This document shows, piece after piece, positions 1 through 10,454 of a DNA stretch of 64,000 bases. Made by a program: the position numbers and the translations under genes. Origin of the DNA: Flagellimonas hadalis (GTDB taxonomy: Bacteria > Bacteroidota > Bacteroidia > Flavobacteriales > Flavobacteriaceae); assembly GCF_007785775.2 (NCBI RefSeq), contig NZ_VNIK02000001.1:670678-734677 (forward strand). Direction: 5' to 3'. The notes beneath the pieces are model-generated. The model was given only the letters and a program-made list of their open reading frames with translations, was not told the origin of the DNA and did not search any database. Within the stretch, counting starts at the first letter, position 1. Every line of letters begins with the position of its first letter.

Positions 1-2211
<2,211 letters not shown>

Positions 2212-2212
<1 letters not shown>

Positions 2213-2697
2213 TACAACTTTTTAAGCATCCAAACGGGACAGGAATAGTGCCCTGTGTTCCCCAATGGCGCATCGATATATTCAAAACCATTTTTCTTGT
2301 AGAGTTTTTGGGCGGCCTCCATGTAGGGCATGGTTTCCAGATAACATGCATCAAATCCGTACTCTTTGGCCCTTTGCAGACAAATCTGTATCATTTCCGA
2401 ACCGATGCCCTTGCCCCTGGCCTCTTCCAGAAAATACATCTTTTGCAGCTCGCAAACGTTGCCCTCGAAGTTCTGCAATTGGGCAATCCCAGCACAGCCG
2501 ATGATCTTTCCATCGTGCTCCACCACAAAATAGGTTGCCTTGGGCACGTTGTATTCGGCATACATATCATCCAGAGCTTTGTCCGCATAGGCGGTGCCCA
2601 CTTTTGGGACCCCCATGTCCTCCAAGACCTTGCGGATCACCTTGGCCACTTGTTCATTATCTTCGGGCTTGATTTCCCGAATTTTTGCATTTCCCAT
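2212..2697 (-). CDS. GNAT family N-acetyltransferase
   Basis: Predicted acetyl-CoA-dependent N-acetyltransferase of 161 residues; the substrate is unknown. The acetyl-CoA pyrophosphate-binding loop is visible as EEARGKGIGSEM near residues 90-101, preceded by ELQKMYF and followed by the typical C-terminal element AQKLYKKNGF. Single-domain proteins of this kind resemble ArgA/RimI-type N-acetyltransferases, but the sequence does not fix a substrate. It is the first gene of the leftward prmC-ligA group and overlaps prmC by one base. It diverges from ribD across only 29 bp, with a TATTTTTG box on the minus strand at 2739-2746. Confidence 0.88.
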
Positions 2698-2714
2698 AAT
2701 GCCGTTTAATATGC

Positions 2715-2722
2715 TATTTTTG
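2715..2722 (+). promoter_or_regulatory. -7 box of ribD, possibly leaderless
   Basis: TATTTTTG matches the Bacteroidota -7 consensus TAnnTTTG. Only four bases (CTGG) separate it from the GTG start of ribD, so transcription would begin at or next to the start codon. I found no -33 TTG at the usual 19-20 bp spacing. Confidence 0.5.
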
Positions 2723-2726
2723 CTGG

Positions 2727-3776
2727 GTGAATATACATCAAAAATATATCCTCCGTTGCATGGAACTGGGCAAAAAGGGACTGGGAACCACGGCCCCCAA
2801 CCCCATGGTGGGATGCGTGATCGTGCATGATGGGAAAATCATCGGGGAAGGCTTTACCAGCCCTTATGGCGGGCCCCATGCAGAGGTGAATGCCATCAAC
2901 TCCGTCAAGGACAAAAGTGTACTTTCACGAGCTTCGCTCTATGTGACCTTGGAACCCTGTTCGCACTATGGAAAAACACCTCCCTGTGCCGATTTGATTG
3001 TAAAACACAACATTTCAGAGGCATTCATCGGGCTGAAGGACCCCCATGACAAGGTAGCCGGAAAGGGCATCCAAAAACTGGAAGAAGCAGGTTGCAAAGT
3101 GACCATCGGCATCTTGGAAGAGGAATGTAGGGAGCATCACAAACGATTTCTGACCTATCAGGAAAAGAAAAGACCCTACATCATCCTGAAATGGGCCGAG
3201 ACGCAAGATGGGTTTATGGCCCCCGACAAGACTAAAAGGAAAGACAAGCCAGAACCGTATTGGATCACGAATCCCTATTCCAGACAGTTGGTGCACCAAT
3301 GGCGGAGCGAGGAACAGGCCATTTTGGTCGGGACTAATACCGTTTTGGAGGACAATCCGAAATTGAACACTCGGGATTGGGCGGGGAAAAACCCGATCCG
3401 AATCGTTTTGGACAAAAATCTGAGGATAGGCCCCGACTTCCATGTGCTGGACGGATCAGAGAAGACCATAGTACTCACCCAGCACACGGACGCTACAAAA
3501 TATATTGATGGAGTTGCCTACGAAGTCTTGGATTTCAACAAGCCTTTGGCCCAGCAGGTGTGCGATGCACTCCACAAACAGTCCATCAGCAGTGCTATTG
3601 TGGAGGGAGGTACAAAAACCCTTCAAACCTTTATTGATGAAGGGCTTTGGGACGAAGCCCGAATATTCACCGGAGCCGTTCGTTTTGGCAATGGGATTGC
3701 CGCCCCAAAATTAAAAGCAGTCCTTCAACATAGGGAAACCATCTTGTCCGACATTTTATCCATCTATACCCCATGA
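2727..3776 (+). CDS. ribD: RibD, bifunctional riboflavin biosynthesis deaminase/reductase
   Basis: Carries out two steps of riboflavin synthesis: deamination of the diaminopyrimidine from GTP, then NADPH-dependent reduction of the ribosyl side chain. The N-terminal zinc deaminase domain shows H51-A-E53 and PCSHYGKTPPC with C78 and C87. The C-terminal reductase domain (about 150-349) starts at RPYIILKWAETQDG and holds VEGGTKT. I chose the GTG at 2727 because the family's N-terminal helix (HQKYILRCMELGKKGLG) would be cut if the ATG at 2760 were used. It overlaps the next gene by four bases (ATGA), suggesting a ribD-HAD-transporter operon. No FMN riboswitch is visible upstream. Confidence 0.95.
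   Translation: MNIHQKYILRCMELGKKGLGTTAPNPMVGCVIVHDGKIIGEGFTSPYGGPHAEVNAINSVKDKSVLSRASLYVTLEPCSHYGKTPPCADLIVKHNISEAFIGLKDPHDKVAGKGIQKLEEAGCKVTIGILEEECREHHKRFLTYQEKKRPYIILKWAETQDGFMAPDKTKRKDKPEPYWITNPYSRQLVHQWRSEEQAILVGTNTVLEDNPKLNTRDWAGKNPIRIVLDKNLRIGPDFHVLDGSEKTIVLTQHTDATKYIDGVAYEVLDFNKPLAQQVCDALHKQSISSAIVEGGTKTLQTFIDEGLWDEARIFTGAVRFGNGIAAPKLKAVLQHRETILSDILSIYTP
2739..2746 (-). promoter_or_regulatory. -7 box of acetyltransferase-prmC-ligA
   Basis: On the minus strand this reads TATTTTTG, an exact TAnnTTTG match, giving a leader of roughly 38 nt before the acetyltransferase ATG at 2697. It sits inside the first codons of ribD, so the two divergent promoters overlap. Confidence 0.5.
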
Positions 3777-4375
3777 TCAAAAACATCATCTTCGATTTTG
3801 GCGATGTGCTCATCAATCTGGACAAGCGGGCCACCGCAATGGCCATGGTGAAATATGGGTTTCAAGGCATCACTCCTGCCTTGGACAGCCTGTTCAAGGA
3901 CTATGAAAAAGGAATGATGGATTCGGCCAGCTTTCTTGGCGAAGTGTCCGGGCTTTTCCCCAATGCGGGCATAGCGTACCTGACCCATGCCTGGAATGCC
4001 ATTTTATTGGATTTCCCTGAGCATCGCTTGGAGTTTCTGGAAAATCTTGCACATGAAAATGAATACCGCCTGTTCCTGTTGAGCAACACCAACCACTTGC
4101 ACATGGAATGTGTGAGGGAGCAAATGGGCATGGAGCGTTTCAACAGGTTCAAAAATGCATTTGAGGTGTTTTATCTGTCCTACGAAATGGGCATGCGGAA
4201 ACCCGACGCCGAAATCTTTGAATTTGTGCTGGAAGAAAACAATTTGACTGCCACGGAGACCCTTTTTGTGGACGATGTGAAGGAAAACACGGATGCCGCT
4301 GCGCTTTTGGGCATCAATGTTTGGAACCTTAGGGTGGGCCAAGAGGACATCACCCAACTAAAATCGTACCTATAA
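3773..4375 (+). CDS. HAD-family hydrolase (YihX-like)
   Basis: Predicted phosphatase of the haloacid dehalogenase superfamily, 200 residues, cytoplasmic. Motif I is IIFDFGDVLINLD with the nucleophile and acid/base aspartates at D8 and D10 or D11 region; motif II is LLSNTN; the lysine of motif III lies in MRKPD; motif IV is FVDDVKEN. This layout is typical of the HAD-IA group (YihX, epoxide hydrolase N-domain type). The start overlaps the ribD stop by four bases and the end abuts the next gene. Riboflavin synthesis needs a phosphatase between the RibD product and RibH; a HAD enzyme coupled to ribD is a reasonable candidate, but this is inference from position only. Confidence 0.9.
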   Translation: MIKNIIFDFGDVLINLDKRATAMAMVKYGFQGITPALDSLFKDYEKGMMDSASFLGEVSGLFPNAGIAYLTHAWNAILLDFPEHRLEFLENLAHENEYRLFLLSNTNHLHMECVREQMGMERFNRFKNAFEVFYLSYEMGMRKPDAEIFEFVLEENNLTATETLFVDDVKENTDAAALLGINVWNLRVGQEDITQLKSYL

Positions 4376-5239
4376 ATGATAGACCTGGCCCTTAGCGTTC
4401 TCAGCTCCACCCTGATCTTCGTCGCTTTCAAGCTGTTCGATGTCTATAAAGTACAGACCCTGTACGCCATCATCACCAACTATGTGGTGGCCTGCTTGGT
4501 GGGCCTGTTTTTGTACGAAGGGAATGTGGACGTAGCGCAATTGACCAGTACTTCGTGGTATTGGGGTCCCATTGCGCTTGGCGTACTCTTTATCACCATC
4601 TTCAACCTGATGGCAAAGTCCACACAAGTTTCCGGGGTTTCCGTGACCTCGGTGGCCACAAAAATGTCACTAGTGATCCCCGTTGTGGTCGGAGTGGCTG
4701 TATATAAAGAAGAACTGTCCCTGCTCCAAATCATTGGAATCGTGCTCGCCCTGTTGGCTGTTTACCTGTCATCCCAAAAGGAGAAGGGCATCACCATCAA
4801 CCGAAAGGATCTCTTACTCCCGTTATTGGTGTTTTTGGGTTCGGGCATTATTGATACCAGCATCAAATATTTTGAAGAAGAACACCTGACCGACCAAGAG
4901 ATTCCCATTTTCTCGTCCATGGTGTTCGGTTGTGCCGCCCTGACCGGATTGATTTTCATCGGAATCAAGTCCTTCAAGACCCCATTGAGGGTCAACTTCA
5001 GGAACATTCTTGGCGGTATTGCCCTTGGGGTGCCCAATTACTTTTCCATTTTCTTTTTGATACGGGCCCTTCGCTCGGACATGCTCAACAGTGCTGCGGT
5101 ATTCACGCTGAACAATGTGGCCATCGTTATGCTTTCCACCATTCTGGGCATCCTACTGTTCAAGGAACGATTGAGGCCGAAAAACTGGGGTGGTGTTGCT
5201 TTGGCCATTCTGAGCATCGTGCTTGTCGCTTTGTTTTAA
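4376..5239 (+). CDS. EamA/DMT-family membrane transporter
   Basis: Integral inner-membrane protein of 287 residues with about ten hydrophobic segments in two EamA-like halves, as in the drug/metabolite transporter superfamily. Internal repeats are suggested by TVATKMSLVIPVVVG-like and FTLNNVAIVMLSTILG-like segments, each followed by a glutamate-bearing loop (YKEELS, FKERLR), a hallmark of the family. The ATG follows the HAD stop with no gap, so it is likely in the ribD operon. The substrate cannot be told; export of a metabolite or amino acid is the usual role. No terminator is obvious after it. Confidence 0.88.
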   Translation: MIDLALSVLSSTLIFVAFKLFDVYKVQTLYAIITNYVVACLVGLFLYEGNVDVAQLTSTSWYWGPIALGVLFITIFNLMAKSTQVSGVSVTSVATKMSLVIPVVVGVAVYKEELSLLQIIGIVLALLAVYLSSQKEKGITINRKDLLLPLLVFLGSGIIDTSIKYFEEEHLTDQEIPIFSSMVFGCAALTGLIFIGIKSFKTPLRVNFRNILGGIALGVPNYFSIFFLIRALRSDMLNSAAVFTLNNVAIVMLSTILGILLFKERLRPKNWGGVALAILSIVLVALF

Positions 5240-5315
5240 GCCTCAAAGGAATTTAAATCTTTCAGTACAAATTTTGTCGGGTTTTTCAATGCGATGAAAG
5301 CCACTCATTTCACAA

Positions 5316-5378
5316 CGGTCAATTGAAAGGGGAAATCCGTCAACCCAACGGCGGGTTCCATCAGATCATGCCCTTGGT
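5316..5378. promoter_or_regulatory. Three phased 21-bp repeats upstream of DUF285 gene 1
   Basis: Hexamers CGGTCA (5316), CCGTCA (5337) and CCATCA (5358) are spaced exactly 21 bp apart. The second and third extend to CCGTCAACCCAA and CCATCAGATCATGCCCT, which recur with identical spacing upstream of the other DUF285 gene at 40291-40328. The array ends 47 bp before the ATG at 5426. Spacing by two helical turns suggests a regulator binding one DNA face. Confidence 0.55.
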
Positions 5379-5425
5379 ATCCATTGCTTTAGCCTACATT
5401 TATCTATTGACCAATAACTCTCCCA

Positions 5426-7492
5426 ATGAAAAACCTACTCTATGTTATCCTGATCACAGGAATGATATTGTCTTGCAGCAAAGATGATGACCCGAAACAA
5501 CCTCAAAACAGTCCCCCCACCATCAATGCACAGACATTTATTGCCCACGAGAACATCCCCGATGATGAAATCGTCGGTACTGTTATGGCCACTGATGCCG
5601 ATGACGACGCTTTGACCTTCAGTATCAAGACCAACAGTAATGATCTCTTTGAGGTAACCCCTGCAGGCGCTCTTAGCCTTGCCAATGGAAAGAGGCTCTC
5701 CTTTGCCACCGCCCAAACCCATGAAATTGTTGTGAGCGTAAGCGATGGTACCATCGATTCCAATGCAGAGGTCACCATCAATGTCACCCAGAACCAAATC
5801 CCCTCCATAGCTGACCAGAGCTTTGAGGCGGCCGAGGACATTGCTGACACATCGGTTATTGGAACCATTATGGCCAATGACCTTGACGGGGATGCACTGG
5901 TGTTTTCCATTACGGTAAACGACAATGACCTGTTCGAAATCTCGGAGTCCGGTGAATTAAAACTGATGAACGGATATCACCTTGATTATGAAACTGCTAC
6001 GGAACATGTGATAACCGTCAGTGTTTCTGATGGGATCAACAGTGTCGAGGCCCAAGTCACCATAACCGTGACCAACGTGATTGATACCCTTGCCGAAGAA
6101 CCCGACTCCTTTGTTACCAAATGGAAAACCGAAACGGACAATGAGACCATCGTCATTGGGGTGAATGACCTTTACTCCTATGATTACAAAATTGATTGGG
6201 GCGATGGCACCGTCGAGGAGATTGCCCACAATTCCAACCCAGAGCATACCTATGTAACCGCAGGTACCTATACCGTGGCCATACAGGGGGATTTTCCTGC
6301 CATACAAATGGGCAATGCATCCATTCATGCAGGCAAGCTAGTGGAAATTACTCAATGGGGCACCATTTCTTGGAAAACGATGGAATCAGCCTTTAAAGGA
6401 TGCCACAAAATGGAATATCACGCAACGGACATGCCCAATCTCTCCCAAGTGACCAACCTTTCCTATATGTTTTGGGGGGCACGTTCATTTAATGGTGCCA
6501 TTGGCAATTGGGACACAGGCAATGTAACCAATATGTCGGCCATGTTCTATTATGCCGAATCCTTCAATCAAGATCTCAATGATTGGGACGTAAGCAAGGT
6601 CCAAACGATGAATTCCCTGTTCGCACATGCCCTTGCCTTTAATGGAAACATCAGTGAATGGAATGTGGGCAATGTCGTCAATATGAACAGCATGTTTTAC
6701 AGGGCTCTCTCCTTTAATCAAAACATCGGTGGTTGGAATGTGGGCAAAGTGGGGATTATGACGAGCATGTTCCAAGCAGCAGAGATGTTCAACCAAGACC
6801 TCAATAGTTGGAATGTAAGCAATGTGGCCGATATGTCAGGAATGTTTCGCTCAGCCACTGCCTTTAACGGGGACATCAGTGCATGGGATGTAAGCAATGT
6901 AACAGATATGTCCAGCATGTTCCATTTCGCTGCCTACTTTAACCAAGATATTGGCGGATGGGATGTAAGCAAGGTACAGAACATGGGATTCATGTTTCAT
7001 TCGGCTGTCTCTTTCAATCAGGACATTAGTGGGTGGAATGTAGGACAAGTCAACCAGATGTCGTCCATGTTCTCCAATGCTGCTTCATTCAATCAGGACA
7101 TTGGGGGATGGAACGTAAGCAATGTCATACAAATGTATGAGATGTTTGCCAGTGCCATCTCCTTTAACCAAGACATCAGTGGTTGGAATATGGGCAATGT
7201 ATCAAATATGCAATACATGTTCAACTATGCAAGTGCCTTTGACCAAAATCTTGGGGCATGGAACATTGCAAGTTCAGGGCACTTATATGGCATTTTTAAC
7301 AATTCAGGGCTTTCCACCGCCAACTATGACAATACCCTTATAGGATGGGCCGCCAATCCCGACACACCCGATAATATTATATTGGGTAATAATAATTTGA
7401 CCTACTGTAATGGCGCTAATGCAAGGGATGAACTAATCAATATTAAGGGTTGGACCATCATTGATGATGGTATTGACCCCAATTGCAATTGA
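5426..7492 (+). CDS. DUF285 (BspA-like) surface lipoprotein with cadherin-like domains
   Basis: Predicted surface protein of 688 residues. The lipoprotein signal ends ILSCSKDDDPKQ; the acidic residues after the cysteine resemble the Bacteroidota lipoprotein surface-export signal. Two cadherin-like modules follow (about 30-125 and 127-220, each with DADDDALTFSI or DLDGDALVFSI), then a PKD-like segment ([10 protein letters not shown]...HTY..AGTYTV, 245-290). Eleven 25-residue DUF285 repeats of pattern MF..A.SFNQDI..W.VSNV..M run from about 348 to 622. The C-terminal module has two cysteines (YCNGAN, DPNCN). No type IX sorting domain is seen. Function is probably adhesion or matrix binding (inference). 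It is paralogous to the gene at 40400 and shares an upstream array with it. Confidence 0.9.
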   Translation: MKNLLYVILITGMILSCSKDDDPKQPQNSPPTINAQTFIAHENIPDDEIVGTVMATDADDDALTFSIKTNSNDLFEVTPAGALSLANGKRLSFATAQTHEIVVSVSDGTIDSNAEVTINVTQNQIPSIADQSFEAAEDIADTSVIGTIMANDLDGDALVFSITVNDNDLFEISESGELKLMNGYHLDYETATEHVITVSVSDGINSVEAQVTITVTNVIDTLAEEPDSFVTKWKTETDNETIVIGVNDLYSYDYKIDWGDGTVEEIAHNSNPEHTYVTAGTYTVAIQGDFPAIQMGNASIHAGKLVEITQWGTISWKTMESAFKGCHKMEYHATDMPNLSQVTNLSYMFWGARSFNGAIGNWDTGNVTNMSAMFYYAESFNQDLNDWDVSKVQTMNSLFAHALAFNGNISEWNVGNVVNMNSMFYRALSFNQNIGGWNVGKVGIMTSMFQAAEMFNQDLNSWNVSNVADMSGMFRSATAFNGDISAWDVSNVTDMSSMFHFAAYFNQDIGGWDVSKVQNMGFMFHSAVSFNQDISGWNVGQVNQMSSMFSNAASFNQDIGGWNVSNVIQMYEMFASAISFNQDISGWNMGNVSNMQYMFNYASAFDQNLGAWNIASSGHLYGIFNNSGLSTANYDNTLIGWAANPDTPDNIILGNNNLTYCNGANARDELINIKGWTIIDDGIDPNCN
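6467..7291 (+). repeat. Eleven tandem 75-bp coding repeats (DUF285 units)
   Basis: Each 75-bp unit codes for 25 residues beginning MF and carrying SFNQDI, GGW and VSNV landmarks. Units are in perfect register without spacers. This is the DUF285 repeat known from mycoplasmas and described as palindromic amphipathic repeat coding elements (PARCEL), thought to spread horizontally. Confidence 0.88.
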
Positions 7493-7522
7493 GCCTAATA
7501 TAATAGTGGTAGCTTTGCCCCA

Positions 7523-8131
7523 ATGGAAAAAGAGGATACCTATAAAACCATTGGGGCACCCTCCCCGGAAATTTTATATAAGGACAAGAAGAGTAAGTTC
7601 TTTGCGTCGGCATTCCCCATTACTTCTGAAAATGAGGTAAAACCGATTGTGGAAGAACTTCGCAAGAAATACCATGCGGCCAACCATGTCTGCTACGCAT
7701 GGCAGCTGGGCGAGAAAGAACGTTCCTACCGCGCCAATGATGACGGGGAGCCCAACAATTCGGCGGGCATGCCCATTTATGGACAGATTCAGTCCTTTGA
7801 TGTCACCAACGTGCTGATTACGGTGACCCGGATATTCGGCGGCACCAAATTGGGGGTCGGCGGATTGATACAGGCCTACAAGACTGCGGCGCAAATGGCC
7901 CTTGAAAGTGTGGAAATTGTGGAACGTGTCATACAGGACCGGCTTCTGCTCCGTTTTGGCTACCCGGAAATGGACAAAGTGATGCGGGCCATCAAGCAAA
8001 AGAACCTCGACATGGTTTCCCAAAAAATGGACATGGATTGTGAGTTGACCATTTCGGTCCGGTCGAGTGAAACGGAACAGGTGTTCCAACTTTTCGATGA
8101 AATGCAAGGGGTGGATGTGTCTATTATGTAA
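7523..8131 (+). CDS. yigZ: YigZ/IMPACT family protein
   Basis: Conserved 202-residue cytoplasmic protein of the YigZ/IMPACT family; the yeast and mammalian relatives act on translation control, while the bacterial role is unsettled. The N-terminal UPF0029 fold shows the signature HVCYAWQLG, YRANDDGEPNNSAG and FGGTKLGVGGLIQAY (about 55-115). The C-terminal ferredoxin-like DUF1949-type domain (about 135-202) is present. The ATG at 7523 is 30 bp after the DUF285 gene with no clear terminator between. It reads toward the repeat-rich gap and the convergent thioesterase. Confidence 0.92.
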   Translation: MEKEDTYKTIGAPSPEILYKDKKSKFFASAFPITSENEVKPIVEELRKKYHAANHVCYAWQLGEKERSYRANDDGEPNNSAGMPIYGQIQSFDVTNVLITVTRIFGGTKLGVGGLIQAYKTAAQMALESVEIVERVIQDRLLLRFGYPEMDKVMRAIKQKNLDMVSQKMDMDCELTISVRSSETEQVFQLFDEMQGVDVSIM

Positions 8132-8409
8132 TGGAACCAAGACCGCTTCGCTTTAAGATATAAGAATAAAGACCTTTTGGTTTCGGGTTTAAGGTTTTAG
8201 ATTGAAGGCTAATGAAATCTGTACACTAATAGCAGGTGTATTGGAATTTGAAACTTGATGTTTGAAGTCAGATGTCGGAAGTACAAATTGGTTTCCAGTT
8301 TCTTGGTTCCTGATTCTTGTCTCTTGGTTGTCCTCCCTATATTCTTTTCTCTATGTTCTATTTTCTTTGTTCTTGAACTTGTCTCTTGTCTCTTGTCTCT
8401 TTAAAAAAT
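8132..8409. repeat. Intergenic word-repeat block A
   Basis: The gap between yigZ and the thioesterase holds no convincing gene. From about 8235 to 8402 it consists of short quasi-tandem words: TTGAAACTTGATG, GAAGTCAGATGTCGGAAG, TTGGTTCCTGATTCTTGTCTC, CTATGTTCTATTTTCTTTG and three copies of the heptamer CTTGTCT at the end. The same words recur at 28600, 32270, 39785, 42375 and 45180. A 62-residue open frame here only reflects the repeats. Confidence 0.7.
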
Positions 8410-8808
8410 TCAATTATCCAGCTTTTCCAAGATATAATCCGGGCACTTGATGGGCTTTCCCGTCTTTTTGTCCATAAAGGCCAGAACGGTATGGCCTGTG
8501 GCCAACAGCTCCCCTGATTCGTTGAAAACCCTGTAATCAAACGCTATCTTGACGAGCGGCCTGCTCTTCAGGCTGGTCTCCACAGTAAGGAGGTCGTCGT
8601 AGAGTGCAGATTTTTTGTAATCGATATGCAAGGATATTACGGGGAGCATCACCCCATTGTCTTCCATACTTTTATAGGTGATACCCAAGGCCCTGAGCCA
8701 CTCCACTCTTCCCATCTCCAAGTATTGTGCATAATTCCCATGATAGACCACGCCCATTTGATCGGTTTCTGCATAACGGACACGAAAAGAATGTGAATTT
8801 AACTGCAT
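8410..8808 (-). CDS. Acyl-CoA thioesterase, 4HBT (YbgC/FadM) family
   Basis: Hot-dog-fold thioesterase of 132 residues that should hydrolyse acyl-CoA or a related thioester in the cytoplasm. The family motif is clear near the N-terminus: VRYAETDQMGVVYHGNYAQYLEMGR, containing the catalytic aspartate and HGNY. Length matches YbgC/FadM-type enzymes. It is transcribed away from dnaA and converges with yigZ. Annotators often find this gene beside dnaA in Flavobacteriaceae, but no functional link is implied. Substrate chain length cannot be judged. Confidence 0.92.
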   Translation of the reverse strand: MQLNSHSFRVRYAETDQMGVVYHGNYAQYLEMGRVEWLRALGITYKSMEDNGVMLPVISLHIDYKKSALYDDLLTVETSLKSRPLVKIAFDYRVFNESGELLATGHTVLAFMDKKTGKPIKCPDYILEKLDN

Positions 8809-9011
8809 ACTTTAACTTAAAAATTATATATTTAAAGTCTTGGTTAATTTGCAAGCAACATGCGAAAAAAAAATAGAACATTCAATGACAAATTGATTTT
8901 TTTTTTAAAAGAATTGTTCACATATTTGTCGCATCCAAAAGCGTCTAAGATACCCATAGATGCTGCATCAAAAGTGTTATAGCTAACCAACAAAAACAAG
9001 GAAAAACTTCT

Positions 9012-10436
9012 ATGAGTGTCACTGCTAATTCCGTATGGAACAACTGTTTGGCTTTTATCCAGGATAACATCCAACCGCAGGCATTCAAGACTTGGTTCGA
9101 GCCCATCAAGCCCATCAAACTAACGGACAAAGCACTCAGCATCCAAGTTCCCAGCAAGTTTTTTTACGAGTGGTTGGAAGAGCATTACGTGAAGCTTTTG
9201 AAGGTGGCCCTGACCCGCGAACTGGGTAGCAGTGCCAAGCTCATTTACATCATAAAAATGGAGAACAAGTACGGTAACAAGGAACCGTTCACGGAACAGA
9301 TTCCGAGTTCCAACCGTACGGCGGTCGCACCCCAAGAATTGGATGTACCGATCACCTCCAAAAGTCCTGAACTCAAGAACCCGTTTGTCATCCCTGGCAT
9401 CCGTAACATCAAGATAGAGTCCCAACTCAATCCCAACTATAATTTCGACAATTTCCTGGAAGGTGATTCCAACCGTTTGGCACGATCCGCAGGTATGGCC
9501 GTGGCCAACAAACCGGGAGGAACTTCCTTCAACCCATTGCTTGTCTTTGGCGGGGTCGGATTGGGAAAGACGCACCTGGCCCATGCCATTGGTGTGGAGA
9601 TCAAGGACAAATACCCGGAAAAGACGGTGCTCTATATCTCTGCGGAGAAGTTTACCCAACAATACATTGAATCCGTAAAAAAGAACACCCGGAACGATTT
9701 CATCCATTTTTATCAGCTGATCGATGTGCTCATCATAGATGACGTGCAGTTCCTCTCTGGCAAATCTGGGACCCAGGACGTGTTCTTCCACATATTCAAC
9801 CACTTGCACCAAAACGGCAAGCAAGTGATCTTGACCTCGGACAAGGCGCCTGTGGACATGCAGGACATTGAGCAGCGGTTGCTTTCCCGTTTCAAATGGG
9901 GGTTGTCCGCCGAGCTCCAAAGCCCGGATTACGAGACCCGGGTTTCCATCCTGAAGAACAAACTATACAGGGACGGTGTGGAAATGCCCGATGACATCAT
10001 AGACCATGTGGCCCGAAACATCAAGACCAATATTCGCGAATTGGAAGGTGCCATCATTTCCTTAATCGCACAATCTTCCTTCAACAAGCGTGAGGTCACT
10101 TTGGAACTGGCCCAACAAGTGGTGGAAAAGTTTGTCAAGAACACCAAACGCGAGGTTTCGATTGATTATATCCAGAAAGTGGTCTCCGATTATTTCGAAA
10201 TGGATGTGGCCACCCTTCAGTCCAAGACCCGGAAACGACACATTGTACAGGCCCGGCAATTGGCCATGTTCTTTGCCAAAAAATTCACGAAGGCCTCCTT
10301 GGCCAGCATCGGCTCCCAAATCGGGAAAAGAGACCATGCCACAGTGCTCCATGCCTGCAAAACGGTCGATAACTTGGCCGAAACCGACAAACAGTTCCGA
10401 AAGTACATCGACGACCTGAACAAAAAGTTCAGCTAG
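9012..10436 (+). CDS. dnaA: Chromosomal replication initiator DnaA
   Basis: AAA+ ATPase that binds DnaA boxes, melts the origin and helps load the replicative helicase. All four domains are visible in 474 residues: domain I (1-80), a linker (about 85-140), the AAA+ domain with Walker A GGVGLGKTH (180-188), Walker B VLIIDDVQFL (239-248) and sensor/arginine region LLSRFKWGL, and domain IV with the DNA-binding signature RDHATVLHACKTV near 445. The 200 bp upstream contain no cluster of TTATCCACA-like boxes and dnaN is not adjacent, so this does not look like oriC. A phosphatase gene follows after 18 bp. Confidence 0.98.
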   Translation: MSVTANSVWNNCLAFIQDNIQPQAFKTWFEPIKPIKLTDKALSIQVPSKFFYEWLEEHYVKLLKVALTRELGSSAKLIYIIKMENKYGNKEPFTEQIPSSNRTAVAPQELDVPITSKSPELKNPFVIPGIRNIKIESQLNPNYNFDNFLEGDSNRLARSAGMAVANKPGGTSFNPLLVFGGVGLGKTHLAHAIGVEIKDKYPEKTVLYISAEKFTQQYIESVKKNTRNDFIHFYQLIDVLIIDDVQFLSGKSGTQDVFFHIFNHLHQNGKQVILTSDKAPVDMQDIEQRLLSRFKWGLSAELQSPDYETRVSILKNKLYRDGVEMPDDIIDHVARNIKTNIRELEGAIISLIAQSSFNKREVTLELAQQVVEKFVKNTKREVSIDYIQKVVSDYFEMDVATLQSKTRKRHIVQARQLAMFFAKKFTKASLASIGSQIGKRDHATVLHACKTVDNLAETDKQFRKYIDDLNKKFS

Positions 10437-10454
10437 GAACCAATCCCTTTTTTT

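Noticed and set aside
6467..7291. Regular repeats resembling a CRISPR or satellite array
   Set aside because: The 75-bp units are in frame without spacers and code for DUF285 repeats.
8262..8450. Hydrophobic 62-codon frame that looks like a small membrane protein
   Set aside because: Its hydrophobicity comes from TTCTTGTCTC-type repeats; it also runs into the thioesterase gene.
8809..9011. Replication origin next to dnaA
   Set aside because: No cluster of TTATCCACA-like boxes is present in the 200 bp, and dnaN is not adjacent. AT-richness alone is not enough.
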